The translations under genes were made by a program, and so were the position numbers. 35,003 nucleotides of DNA, from positions 1 through 35,003 of the forward strand of contig NZ_WRPO01000033.1 in the NCBI RefSeq assembly GCF_009746585.1, written 5' to 3'. This DNA comes from Novosphingobium aquimarinum. GTDB lineage: Bacteria > Pseudomonadota > Alphaproteobacteria > Sphingomonadales > Sphingomonadaceae. Positions 1 to 7,859 of the stretch are shown here, one piece after another. The stretch's first letter is position 1. Each line of letters starts with the position of its first letter. The notes under the pieces were generated by a model. The model was not told the DNA's origin and did not search any database. It worked only from the letters and a program-made list of their open reading frames with translations.

Positions 1-118
1 GTAAATCCCTCATCCCCCTCGCCGCCATCGCGAAAGGGAAAAAGTGGACGACTTTTACGCCGCCCGCAGCAGCACTTCGCCGCCGCTACCGTGGTCTAAT
101 TTTGCACCGCCGTTCTCA
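1..118. mobile_element. Right end of an IS21-family insertion sequence (rest lies outside the window)
   Basis: The stretch ends in TCA and carries two spaced copies of a GTGG-N3-A-N-TTTT-N2-(G/A)CCGCC motif, at about 44-64 and 91-111. Tandem subterminal repeats and a terminal CA are typical of IS21 ends. Read in reverse complement it begins TGAGAACGGCGGTGCAAAA, closely resembling the left end of the complete IS21 element at 6230 (TGAGGATCGGCGTGCAA). Its transposase genes would lie left of position 1, so family assignment rests on the end sequence only. It appears to have landed in the small minus-strand gene at 119-185. Confidence 0.5.
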
Positions 119-185
119 GATTGCGGACCTCCGCACGACTAGAGCGAGCGGGGATCAGCTCGGCGACAATGAAATGGTGGGACAT
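119..185 (-). pseudogene. N-terminal stub of a small gene cut by the IS21 end
   Basis: On the minus strand an ATG at 185 follows a strong ribosome site (GAGGAG, about 5 nt upstream). The frame reads MSHHFIVAELIPARSSRAEV and then runs into the IS end at 118, where a few foreign codons lead to a stop. The start resembles the beginning of antibiotic-biosynthesis-monooxygenase (ABM) domain proteins, which open with a short beta strand (xxxVAEL) and a helix, but about 22 residues are too few to prove this. The rest of the gene would lie beyond the IS, outside the window. Confidence 0.35.
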
Positions 186-298
186 GAGGGCTCCTCGATC
201 TGCAGGAACTCGCGCGTTCCTGTCGGGTCGTCGCCGCACCCCCTCTCCTCTTTGGTGGTTTGGGTGCTCACGCGCTCGAGGGAAAGCGCGCCGGGCGG

Positions 299-388
299 TT
301 AGGCGTGATCAGCGGTCATGCGTTCGCGGTAGATGTCGGCGGCCCACTGTTCGATCCAGGGCGCGGTTGTCTCATCGTGATCAAGATC
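299..388 (-). pseudogene. C-terminal remnant of an unidentified gene
   Basis: Reading the minus strand, 29 sense codons end at TAA (299-301) with protein-like composition (WIEQWAADIYRERM). The frame is closed immediately upstream by a TAA at 389-391, exactly where repeated TTAGGTC motifs begin. It looks like the 3' end of a gene truncated by the border of the neighbouring recombinase element. The family cannot be named from so short a piece, and a chance frame is possible. Confidence 0.25.
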
Positions 389-476
389 TTAGGTCTGGTT
401 CGGCCTGTCCGATTAGGTCCAGTTGGCTGACCTTGAAGGGTTTTCGGGCGCGCTCGCTAACCGGACGTCTGGTTAG
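389..476. repeat. Cluster of GTCTGGTT-type repeats next to the recombinase module
   Basis: TTAGGTCTGGTT (389-400) recurs as TTAGGTCCAGTT (413-424), 24 bp apart. The core GTCTGGTT appears again at 467-474 as one arm of a near-perfect palindrome, CTAACC-N8-GGTTAG (457-476). The cluster sits just downstream of the last gene of the recombinase operon and just outside the truncated remnant at 299-388. Repeated short sites next to recombinase genes are what subterminal binding sites of a tyrosine-recombinase element look like. The palindrome could instead simply be a hairpin after the operon. Functional assignment is inference. Confidence 0.4.
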
Positions 477-488
477 CCCCGCGCGCGG

Positions 489-929
489 CTATTCTTCGGA
501 CGCATTCGGCGGGGCGATCGGCAGCATAGCAACATTGCGTCGGTCCCGAAGCTCGCGGACAAGGTCGGCATTGCGCTCCTCCAACCGCTTCGCGCGGCTC
601 TCCGCGATCAACGCGCGCCGCAAGAGAGAGGCATTCTCGGTGGCCAGCACCCGGATCCGCACCTCCGCCTCCCCCTTTCCTCCATCCAGCTTTGGAACCT
701 CATCCTGACCCGAAGCCGGAGATCGTTCAGCCTGAAGGGCACGGAGATCTTCAAGCACAGCGCGATGATTGGTGTAGAGCGCATTGCGTCCGATGCCGGC
801 GTGCCGGGCCAGCGCCGCAACGGAGATTTCGGATTCAGGATCGGCGCGCAACACGGCGAGAGCTTCCCGCAGGCGGGTAGCGACCCGCTCGCGGCGACGC
901 CCTTGGGGCGTATCAGCCGAGGTTGCCAT
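489..929 (-). CDS. ginD: DUF6262/TnpC-like accessory DNA-binding protein (GinD-type)
   Basis: This small basic protein of 146 residues has an N-terminal helix-turn-helix (about residues 33-65; AALARHAGIGRNALYTNH). It is followed by a heptad-like helical stretch (about 95-130; LLRRALIAESRAKRLEERNA) likely to form a coiled coil. This is the architecture of the TnpC/DUF6262 partners that accompany Tn554-type and GInt recombinases, where they assist orientation or efficiency of recombination. The start at 929 overlaps the end of the preceding recombinase by 17 bp, implying translational coupling. It is the last gene of the operon, and the palindrome at 457-476 lies just beyond its stop. Function is from family and context; the HTH itself is visible. 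Confidence 0.7.
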   Translation of the reverse strand: MATSADTPQGRRRERVATRLREALAVLRADPESEISVAALARHAGIGRNALYTNHRAVLEDLRALQAERSPASGQDEVPKLDGGKGEAEVRIRVLATENASLLRRALIAESRAKRLEERNADLVRELRDRRNVAMLPIAPPNASEE

Positions 930-2760
930 CGGCGGGCTGCAAATCGAGATCGTCGATCACGCGGCGGCTCTCCTCGACCCGCGTGATCGCCAGATTTCGG
1001 CTTTCAGGGTCAAGGTCGGTTCTTTCCAGGAGAGCCAGGTTTCGTTTCAGGCGGGCTTCCCAGACCGGCTTGTGACGTTCGCTCACCGCGAAGTTCGCGC
1101 AAGTGACGCATGTGCCCTGCGTGCGGAGAACGGGATTGGGCTCTTTGTCGGACCCGAGGCAGGCAGACGTCTCCCGACGGTAGAGACAGTAGCCCCAGTC
1201 GCAGACGCCGAGCCTGATGTCGGTATCGGCCAACAGGCGGGTGATGTAGGCATCGAGGTCGCCATCGTGCGTGCGACCGCGGAACGGCGATCGCGCCGCA
1301 AGATCGCGCCCCGCCTTGCCGCCCAGGCGAGGCGCGACCAGCAACTCTTCGAGCGCGGCGCGGGTTTCTCGTGCCGCCTGGGCGTCGACCAGTTCAACCA
1401 GCTCGAAGTCCGTGCCGACATAGGCGCGGTCGGTCATGGCGCGGGTCACATGCCCGAGATGCTTGGCCAATGCCGCGAGACCGGTCCTGTCGCGCCGGCC
1501 CACGAACCGCGCGAAGGTCTTGCGGCCCTGGTGGGTGGCAAGCCTCCAGCTTTCACCGTTGATTTCGGGAAGGCGAAGCGCGGCCCCAATGCCGTCATTC
1601 AGGCGTATATTCATAGCCGAACTGGTGAGCGGCTCGATCGGCAATGCCGAGGTTCGGATCGCGCTCCCCGGGCGGACCTGGAGCAGCCAGAGATATTGTC
1701 GGCCGTCGATCGCTCGCCATGGTGCCGATAGGCGCTCAAGAACTTCGATGGCGCGAACGGCGGGTTCGGGGGCGATCCAGCGATGCGGCACTCCGTCTCC
1801 TGGAGCGTCCTTTCGGATCGTGCCGGTCAGATAGGCGAACATCTCCTGCTGCTCGCCCTGCACCCGCTCGATGCAACCGGCTTCCAGCGATAGGATTTCC
1901 GAAGCGCGCGGCCCAACGAGATAGGCGAGGACAATGAAGCAAGCCTCGTAGAGACGGGCCACCATGCCATTGAAGGTGAGCATCGGCTGGACCGTCAGCG
2001 GCTGAGCCTGCCCAGGAACAAACTCGATCGGTGGAGCAGCGTGCAGGTATCGGCGTATGCGCCTGGAACGCCCCGGTTTTGCATGCCCTTTTGCGGAAGC
2101 CGCATCGTGCAGCGCCTGTATGTCGTCACGCATATGAAGGATGGTATCGGCTGGCTCGCCGATGAGATGGAGCGCTCCCGCAACGAGCGGCATTGCGATT
2201 TCATCAGGCGTATAGGGCCACCGCTCGACCGGGCGCCAACGGCCCAGCTCATTGAGCGCAGGCGGCGCGGATTTCGGGGTGTCGGGAAGCTTCTCACGCT
2301 GTTGGTAAAACGCCCGCAGCAGCGTGCGGTAGTTGCTCGCGGTCGATAGCGCCATCGTGCCATTGTCTCTCGGGCGCTGGGCGAGATCATCGAATAGATG
2401 CCGGATGGCCTCGTCATCCAGTTCCGACCATCGAGCCAGGCCGCGGCCCGCCATCCATTCCAGCACGACCCGCTGGAGCGTTCCCTGCGTTCCAAGCGAA
2501 CGTAACGAGAGCGCGGATCGACCGGGAGGTGGATCGCTGTGCAACGACCAGAGCAGATGCTTGCTCGCCTCGCGCAGCGTCCGCCAATGCGGCTCGTTGA
2601 ACCGGCTTCCGTCGGGCAGTGTGAACCCCCAGTCGACGCGGAAGGTGGTGTCCCGCTGACCCACGACGCCTGTCGCCATCTGCCAATGGTCGTCGCCGAA
2701 CATCGAGTGCGGAGAGACGCGCAGCGAGGCCTGCGGCAAGGCGAGGAGCGGAACGCTCAT
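913..2760 (-). CDS. ginC: Large tyrosine recombinase, third of the trio (GinC-type)
   Basis: A 615-aa site-specific recombinase whose catalytic domain is visible at about residues 270-450. Arg285 lies in LVGPRASEIL, His410-x-x-Arg413 in THQGRKTF, His437 in LGHVT, and the nucleophile Tyr447 in DRAYVG. A Cys-rich segment at about 520-570 (CDWGYC, CVTCANF) could bind zinc, a feature shared with the second recombinase. The ATG overlaps the stop of the upstream gene (ATGA, 2757-2760), so the proteins are probably made in fixed ratio. In GInt elements all three recombinases are needed for movement. All catalytic residues are present, so the enzyme appears intact. Confidence 0.8.
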   Translation of the reverse strand: MSVPLLALPQASLRVSPHSMFGDDHWQMATGVVGQRDTTFRVDWGFTLPDGSRFNEPHWRTLREASKHLLWSLHSDPPPGRSALSLRSLGTQGTLQRVVLEWMAGRGLARWSELDDEAIRHLFDDLAQRPRDNGTMALSTASNYRTLLRAFYQQREKLPDTPKSAPPALNELGRWRPVERWPYTPDEIAMPLVAGALHLIGEPADTILHMRDDIQALHDAASAKGHAKPGRSRRIRRYLHAAPPIEFVPGQAQPLTVQPMLTFNGMVARLYEACFIVLAYLVGPRASEILSLEAGCIERVQGEQQEMFAYLTGTIRKDAPGDGVPHRWIAPEPAVRAIEVLERLSAPWRAIDGRQYLWLLQVRPGSAIRTSALPIEPLTSSAMNIRLNDGIGAALRLPEINGESWRLATHQGRKTFARFVGRRDRTGLAALAKHLGHVTRAMTDRAYVGTDFELVELVDAQAARETRAALEELLVAPRLGGKAGRDLAARSPFRGRTHDGDLDAYITRLLADTDIRLGVCDWGYCLYRRETSACLGSDKEPNPVLRTQGTCVTCANFAVSERHKPVWEARLKRNLALLERTDLDPESRNLAITRVEESRRVIDDLDLQPADGNLG

Positions 2761-4553
2761 TCCAGTTCCGGGAGATCGGGGAGCATCGCGGCCCGTTGTT
2801 CTGCCTCCTCCCTCAAGTCGGGCGGGAACGCCGGAAGAAGATCATGTTCGAGCACCTGCAAGCTGGGCGCATAGAACAACGCCCAGCGAGCCGGATCGAT
2901 CTGATCGCGGGCGTCGAGAAGATGCCGGCGAGCTTGCAGCACGCGCGCGAACCGCTCGACATCAAGCGGAACGATCAGCCCCGGACAGGCAAGGCAACCT
3001 CGCAGTCTCGGACAGAGATGCGGATTTCCGTCAGCGCCCTGTTCGACAGGCGCCAGACAACGATGCCCGAACAATGCCGTTACCGGGCCGTGGCGGGCGG
3101 GCTCCTTCCGGTCGGGTCCGCAGACCCAGGCTACCATGAGCTTCTGAAGGCGCGCGATCGTCTCCTGCTCGAGCTTCCGTGCGGCCGGTCCCTCGACGTA
3201 GCGATCGGTCGTGACGAGGCTGGCGTGATTGAGAACCGTCCCTGCCGCGCGCAGGTCGCCGCCAGAAGCCAGATAATGCTCCGTGGCGACGCTGCCGCGT
3301 AGTTGCGAGGCCGTGAACTTGGGCACCAGTGGTTTCGGTTGCTCCGGATGTGCGGTGTTCCAGCGTTCGATCCGCCTGTTGGTGCGGCCGATGAAGCGAT
3401 TGATGAACCCGGGGATGCTGTCGGGCGCGATCAGGCCGGCAGGATAGTCGTGCCTGCGATAATAGGCCCGCGACAGATAGCGGATCAGGAACAGACATTC
3501 CCGTTCTTCAGGCGGAGCATGCTCGATCAGCGGCTCGGTCATCGCCAGCAGCATTTCGATCAGACGCGGTGCGGATCGCATTTTACGGCGGTCGAAGGAC
3601 CGACGCTGCATTTTCGGAGTTCGACCGCCCCGCTGCTTGAGCCATTCCACCATGACCCGATGATCATCGAGTGGATGGGGCACGAGGCAGTCGCGGCGGA
3701 TCGCCCGAAGAGGCTGGGGATTGGCGGCAAGCTGGATCGCCAGCGCGACAAAGAACGGCCCCATCGTGTGCGAGGTCAGGTGATAATGCTGAGCGATCGC
3801 CTCCTGACGTCCATGATGCTCGAGCGAGTTCGGGTTGATCCCGGCAGCGCGGATTGTCTCGCCGCTCGGAGCGATGCCGCCGCCGATCCGGTGGAGTTTC
3901 CACACCCAGCGCGCGAGCGCCTCTCTCGGACCAGTTCCCTCCGGGGGTTGGGGAGAGGCGATGATCTTCTGGCCGCGCTGGAACCGCGCCCATGCGATGT
4001 CGATCTCTTCATAGGCGGCCGCGAGGATCGTTTTCATTTCCGCTGCCGTGAGCCGGGCTTTGGGTTCTGGCGCCCACCCCGTGCTGGGGAACGGGCTGTA
4101 GGGGATGGCGAGCGCGCTCCCGAACAGATCCGGATCGGTCTGCTCGATGCGCTCGAGCAATGGTTTCAGGCTGGCGAAGCGTTGAGCCATCGTGGCTCGG
4201 CTGAGCTGGCGGCCTTCTATCGAGGGTGCCAGCGCATCAATGTAGCGCCGGATCGTGCCGGCGTTCACATCAGCAGCACAGCTTACGCCTTCTGTGCGTA
4301 GGAAGCGACCGAAGCGCCGGATCACTCTCCAGCGTCCGCGTCGTGTGGAGATCGAAGATCCGGCATCATGAACCCTGAACGCCTCGACAAAGGCGCAGGT
4401 GAGGTCATGTGGCATGTCGAGGGCGACCGGATCGAACGTCTGCACGACCTGTCCCCATTCATCACGAAAGGAGAAGCGTCGATCATCTGGCGCTTGCGCG
4501 GTCGATGCTCGATCGATCGCGATACGGCGGTCGATCCGTCCCTCAGCCAGCAT
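2757..4553 (-). CDS. ginB: Large tyrosine recombinase, second of the trio (TnpB/GinB-type)
   Basis: About 598 aa from the ATG at 4553. An open frame extends to 4655, but the downstream ATG gives only an 11-bp overlap with the previous gene and is preferred. The catalytic C-terminal part includes an arginine box (LRAIRRDCL), an S-x-x-R in place of the usual H-x-x-R (TASQLRGSV), an NHAS histidine and the nucleophile tyrosine in TTDRYVEG. A Cys cluster follows at about residues 499-523 (CPRLRGCLACPG). Size and order resemble Tn554 TnpB (about 630 aa). It is expected to act with the neighbouring recombinases on the element ends. The altered H-x-x-R box suggests a specialised role within the trio. 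Confidence 0.78.
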   Translation of the reverse strand: MLAEGRIDRRIAIDRASTAQAPDDRRFSFRDEWGQVVQTFDPVALDMPHDLTCAFVEAFRVHDAGSSISTRRGRWRVIRRFGRFLRTEGVSCAADVNAGTIRRYIDALAPSIEGRQLSRATMAQRFASLKPLLERIEQTDPDLFGSALAIPYSPFPSTGWAPEPKARLTAAEMKTILAAAYEEIDIAWARFQRGQKIIASPQPPEGTGPREALARWVWKLHRIGGGIAPSGETIRAAGINPNSLEHHGRQEAIAQHYHLTSHTMGPFFVALAIQLAANPQPLRAIRRDCLVPHPLDDHRVMVEWLKQRGGRTPKMQRRSFDRRKMRSAPRLIEMLLAMTEPLIEHAPPEERECLFLIRYLSRAYYRRHDYPAGLIAPDSIPGFINRFIGRTNRRIERWNTAHPEQPKPLVPKFTASQLRGSVATEHYLASGGDLRAAGTVLNHASLVTTDRYVEGPAARKLEQETIARLQKLMVAWVCGPDRKEPARHGPVTALFGHRCLAPVEQGADGNPHLCPRLRGCLACPGLIVPLDVERFARVLQARRHLLDARDQIDPARWALFYAPSLQVLEHDLLPAFPPDLREEAEQRAAMLPDLPELE

Positions 4554-5685
4554 CGTTGATCGCTTCGCCGTAGAGCCAGGCAAGGCTCTCGTTGATATCG
4601 GGTTCGTACAGCTCGACGCAGCGCAGGTAGATGGCGGTCGTCGCGATCGAGGCATGGCCCAACAGAACCTGGACGATCTTCAGCGGATTCAGCGCCGGAT
4701 TGGCACGAGCCTGGATCTGAAGCCGCGTGAGCATCACCATCGCGAAGGTGTGACGGAGCCAATGCAGCGTGCCGGGCAACCCAGCGGCCGCGAACGCCTC
4801 GGACAGAAGCGCCGTCAGGCGTTTGCGCGTCATCGCACGGCCATGTTCATTCAGGAGAAGATTGGGCGGCGCCCTGTAGCGGGGATCGGCATTGCGCGCG
4901 CGCCGCACGATCCGGGCCCGGTCCTCTCCGATATACCAGTGCGTGCGATCAAGCAGGCGAACCGGCGGATAGACCGTTCGCGGCCGGTCGCCCTTGGTGA
5001 TGCTGAGCGGCACGCCTACAAGCGGCGTCTCTTCCGGGTGAAGCGACCAGCTATCCGGTATCTGATCGACCGCCAGAGCACATAGTTCCTTGCGTCGAAG
5101 GCCTGCGCACAGCGCCCACTCCCCTGCAAGGCGCGCGGTCGGCGCAAGCTGCGCGAACAGCCTTGCCAGCTCATCGGGGCGCATTGGTCGTGGCAGTTGC
5201 TCCGGGACCGAGACCGTGAGGCTCCCGGTCGAACGGCGTCTGATCTGTGGCCCAACACGCGGTCCCCTGCCCTGCCGTGTCTGCAACGGTCGCGGGAACG
5301 CGCGATGCCGGATGAAGTCGTGATCGAGGGCCCAGGAATAGAAGCGATAGACGGTGGCAACCCGGGCATTGATGGTGGAGCGGGCAAACGGCCGCCCGGT
5401 ATGCTGGCTCGGCCCTTCGAGCATTCGGGATCGATAAGCTGCGAGTATATGCTCGTCAGCGACATCCCATTTGATGTTGGACTGCTCGAGCGCATCGAAC
5501 CACTCATACAGGTGCTCGCCATAGGTCCGTACCGTCTCCGAGGCCTGGGAGTGGCCATGAACCTCGGCATGTTCGAGCAGATAGGCAAAGGCCGGCTCGA
5601 TGATGGCCATGTTCGCGTCGAACAGGATGGGGAACCCGGCGGGAATGCCGGGCTCACCTGGAACGGCACGGATGATCGTCACCAT
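4543..5685 (-). CDS. ginA: Tyrosine site-specific recombinase, first of the trio (TnpA/GinA-type)
   Basis: A 380-aa phage-integrase-family enzyme with an N-terminal SAM-like DNA-binding region (about 40-125) and a full catalytic set. Arg197 lies in CAGLRRKEL, a lysine in the SITKGDRPR hairpin (about 231), His308-x-x-Arg311 in LHWLRHTF, His344 in LLGHAS and Tyr353 in TAIYLR. The ATG at 5685 follows GGAGG by about 9 nt. It opens the operon and is divergent from arsR, with about 155 bp between the two start codons. A TAGAAT box on the minus strand (about 5728-5733) could be its -10 element, without an obvious -35. The family is certain; the GInt/Tn554 placement comes from the gene order. Confidence 0.85.
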   Translation of the reverse strand: MVTIIRAVPGEPGIPAGFPILFDANMAIIEPAFAYLLEHAEVHGHSQASETVRTYGEHLYEWFDALEQSNIKWDVADEHILAAYRSRMLEGPSQHTGRPFARSTINARVATVYRFYSWALDHDFIRHRAFPRPLQTRQGRGPRVGPQIRRRSTGSLTVSVPEQLPRPMRPDELARLFAQLAPTARLAGEWALCAGLRRKELCALAVDQIPDSWSLHPEETPLVGVPLSITKGDRPRTVYPPVRLLDRTHWYIGEDRARIVRRARNADPRYRAPPNLLLNEHGRAMTRKRLTALLSEAFAAAGLPGTLHWLRHTFAMVMLTRLQIQARANPALNPLKIVQVLLGHASIATTAIYLRCVELYEPDINESLAWLYGEAINDAG

Positions 5686-5816
5686 GGATCACACCTCCGC
5701 CTCACGCACGCGGGATCAGGGCGGTTATTCTAGCATCATCCCGGCCTTTCCAGTTCGGACAGTCGGCTGAGCGAGCACTTTTTGGGCCGGGCGACACGAC
5801 GCCTGTTCCAATTCAT

Positions 5817-5844
5817 CCATATATCCACTATCTCGGATATATGG
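5817..5844 (+). promoter_or_regulatory. Palindromic operator overlapping the arsR start codon
   Basis: A perfect 10-bp inverted repeat, CCATATATCC (5817-5826) and GGATATATGG (5835-5844), is separated by 8 bp. The right arm runs into the ATG of arsR at 5841. It is strikingly AT-rich for its surroundings. ArsR repressors bind such dyads and leave when As(III) binds, so this is probably the autoregulatory operator of the ars operon. Its location on the start codon means bound repressor, or an RNA hairpin, could also limit translation initiation. Confidence 0.7.
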
Positions 5845-6173
5845 ATACTGATTCGGCTATCACGGCCCTGGCCGCTCTCGCGCAGGGCACACGCCTTGAC
5901 GCATTTCGGTTGCTGGTGCGCCACGAGCCCGAAGGATTGCCCGCCGGCGAGATCGCAAAAGCGCTCGACGTTCCTCAGAACACGATGTCCGCGCACCTCG
6001 CCGCGTTGACGCGCGCGGGCCTGCTGAAGTCCGAGCGGCAAAGCCGGTCGATCATCTACTGCGCCGACCTCGATGCGCTGCGCGCGCTGACCCTCTTTCT
6101 GGTGAAGGACTGCTGCGCCGGAAAACCGGAACTGTGTGCACCGCTCGTCGCCGAACTCGTCCCCTGCTGCTGA
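5841..6173 (+). CDS. arsR: ArsR-family arsenite-responsive repressor
   Basis: A 110-aa winged-helix repressor of the ArsR/SmtB family. The recognition helix region is about residues 34-60 (PAGEIAKALDVPQNTMSAHL). Cysteines are concentrated in the C-terminal part: Cys91-Cys92, Cys99 and a terminal Cys109-Cys110. A vicinal pair plus a third cysteine near the C terminus is the As(III) site of the Acidithiobacillus-type ArsR, unlike the helix-alpha3 CxC site of R773. It is first gene of the ars operon, and the dyad at 5817-5844 overlaps its own start. Arsenite binding should derepress the downstream genes. Confidence 0.9.
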   Translation: MDTDSAITALAALAQGTRLDAFRLLVRHEPEGLPAGEIAKALDVPQNTMSAHLAALTRAGLLKSERQSRSIIYCADLDALRALTLFLVKDCCAGKPELCAPLVAELVPCC

Positions 6174-6184
6174 CGGAGACTGCC

Positions 6185-6232
6185 ATGTCCACCGATCGCG
6201 TGTTCAACGTCCTGTTCCTCTGCACCGGCTGA
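6185..6232 (+). pseudogene. arsC: 5' fragment of thioredoxin-type arsenate reductase arsC, cut by IS21
   Basis: The ATG at 6185 begins MSTDRVFNVLFLCTG and then hits a TGA supplied by the first bases of the inserted IS (6230). The sequence is the start of the low-molecular-weight-phosphatase-like arsenate reductase. The catalytic P-loop is CX5R (C-T-G-N-S-A-R), and the insertion falls after C-T-G. The remaining P-loop residues and the rest of the enzyme continue at 8758. The gene lies 11 bp after arsR. As it stands it encodes only a 15-residue peptide with no activity. Confidence 0.9.
6222..6229. repeat. Left copy of 8-bp target-site duplication
   Basis: GCACCGGC at 6222-6229 is repeated exactly at 8750-8757, directly abutting the two IS ends. 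Joining the flanks with a single copy restores an uninterrupted arsC reading frame, which confirms that this is a duplication made on insertion. An 8-bp duplication is within the 4-8 bp range known for IS21-family elements. Confidence 0.9.
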
Positions 6233-6344
6233 GGATCGGCGTGCAATAGGCCCCCCGTTCGGGGGGTGATCGGCGTGCAAAAAGGACCCCTTTCATCCCG
6301 GAGTTTTAAGAGGCCGCGTGGTTTGACCAAGTGGCGAGAACGGG

Positions 6345-7859
6345 ATGTTGATAGTGGAGACAGTAGTACGGATTCGGCGTGAGCATGCGGCGGGCAAGTC
6401 GATCAAGGCGATCGTTCGTGACCTTCGTCTTTCGAGGAAGGTAGTGCGCAAGGCGATCCGGTCTCCAGAGGCGGCATTCAACTATCAGCGCAAGGTACAG
6501 CCATTGCCTAGGATCGGTCCTTTTCAGGATCGTCTCGACACGCTTCTTGAAGAGAACGAGGTGCGCAACCGGCGCGATCGGCTGCGGATGACGCGCATCC
6601 ACGACCTGCTGGTGCGGGAGGGCTTTGAAGGCTCCTACGATGCCGTCCGCCGCTATGCGAGCCGCTGGCGGGAGCAGCGGCGCAAGGACGGAGGCGACGA
6701 CGCACCGGCCTTCATCCCGATGACGTTCCAGCCCGGTGAGGCCTATCAGTTCGACTGGAGCCACGAGGACGTGGAGATCGCCGGCAAGCCGATGCGGGTG
6801 AAGGTTGCGCACGTCCGCCTCTGCGCATCCCGTGCGCCTTATGTCCGGGCCTATCCGCGCGAGGGCCAGGAGATGCTGTTCGACGCCCATGCACGGGCCT
6901 TCGCCTTCTTCGGCGGCGTTCCCCGGCGCGGCATCTACGACAACATGAAGACGGCGGTGACGAGCGTGTTCACGGGCAAGGAGCGCGTGTTCAACCGCCG
7001 CTTCCTGATCATGACCGATCATTACATGGTCGAACCGACCGCCTGCACACCGGCGGCGGGATGGGAGAAGGGACAGGTCGAGCAGCAGGTGCAGACGATC
7101 CGGGGGCGCTTCTTCCAGCCCCGGCTTCGGTTCGCAAGCCTGGCCGAGCTCAACGGATGGCTCGAGGCGGAGTGCCGGCGCTGGGCCGAGCATCACGCCC
7201 ATCCCGAGCGCGGCGATATCACCGTGGCCCAGGCGCTGGAGATGGAGCGGCCTGTCCTGCAGCCGATCCTGGCGTCCTTCGACGGCTTCCATGAGAGCGA
7301 GCATGCTGTCACCGGCACCTGCCTCATCAGCTTCGACCGCAACCGCTACTCGGTCATGTCCAGGGCGGCGCGGCGCACGGTGCAGGTGCGCGCCTATGCG
7401 GACCGGATCGTCATCCGCTGCGGCGAAGAGATCGTCGGGGAACATGAGCGTCACTTCGGGCGGAACCGCACCATTTACGATCCCTGGCATTATCTGCAGG
7501 TTCTGGCCCACAAGCCCGGCGCCCTGCGCAACGGCGCGCCGTTCCAGGACTGGGAGCTGCCGCCATCCCTCCATCGCCTGCGACGCAGGCTGGGGCACGG
7601 GGATGAGGCGGATCGCAGGTTCGTGCGGGTGCTCTCGGCCGTGCTCACCGATGGGCTGGAGCAGGTCGAGGCGGCGGTGCGCGAAGCGCTGGCGAGCGGA
7701 ACGGTCAGCGACGACCTGATCCTCAACATCCTCTCCCGCCGCCGCGAGCCGGCGATGCCGCATAGCATCGTCACTTCGGAAGACCGGATGTTGAGCCATC
7801 CACCCATCGCCGACTGTGCCCGCTACGACCAGCTGCGAGGCTATGATGCAGCGGCATGA
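6345..7859 (+). CDS. istA: IS21-family transposase IstA
   Basis: A 504-aa transposase with an N-terminal helix-turn-helix (about 17-40; GKSIKAIVRDLRLSRKVV) and an RNase H-like DDE core. Asp137 is in YQFDWSH, Asp199 in GIYDNMK, and the glutamate is in GWEKGQVE (about 241-246). The C-terminal beta-rich part (about 320-370) is typical of the family. It cuts and joins the IS ends and works with the ATPase IstB, whose gene overlaps its 3' end. The frame is complete with no visible damage. The long frame on the opposite strand is a shadow of this gene. Confidence 0.95.
   Translation: MLIVETVVRIRREHAAGKSIKAIVRDLRLSRKVVRKAIRSPEAAFNYQRKVQPLPRIGPFQDRLDTLLEENEVRNRRDRLRMTRIHDLLVREGFEGSYDAVRRYASRWREQRRKDGGDDAPAFIPMTFQPGEAYQFDWSHEDVEIAGKPMRVKVAHVRLCASRAPYVRAYPREGQEMLFDAHARAFAFFGGVPRRGIYDNMKTAVTSVFTGKERVFNRRFLIMTDHYMVEPTACTPAAGWEKGQVEQQVQTIRGRFFQPRLRFASLAELNGWLEAECRRWAEHHAHPERGDITVAQALEMERPVLQPILASFDGFHESEHAVTGTCLISFDRNRYSVMSRAARRTVQVRAYADRIVIRCGEEIVGEHERHFGRNRTIYDPWHYLQVLAHKPGALRNGAPFQDWELPPSLHRLRRRLGHGDEADRRFVRVLSAVLTDGLEQVEAAVREALASGTVSDDLILNILSRRREPAMPHSIVTSEDRMLSHPPIADCARYDQLRGYDAAA

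Larger units (their letters stand above)
299..5685 (-). mobile_element. GInt/Tn554-like recombination module (three tyrosine recombinases plus DUF6262-type protein)
   Basis: Four genes in one direction overlap end to start (11 bp, ATGA, 17 bp). They are a 380-aa recombinase, two recombinases of about 600 aa and a 146-aa HTH/coiled-coil protein. This order and these sizes match the ginABCD module of GInt genomic islands, and the first two match Tn554 TnpA (about 361 aa) and TnpB (about 630 aa). The exact borders are not proved. The repeat cluster at 389-476 is the candidate end on the ginD side. The other end could lie between ginA and arsR (5686-5816) or beyond the ars operon if that is cargo. 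Confidence 0.6.

Noticed and set aside
784..1731. Plus-strand frame of about 315 codons
   Set aside because: Antisense to the third tyrosine recombinase, which has all catalytic residues; no family-like motifs.
3303..4301. Plus-strand frame of about 330 codons
   Set aside because: Shadow of the second recombinase.
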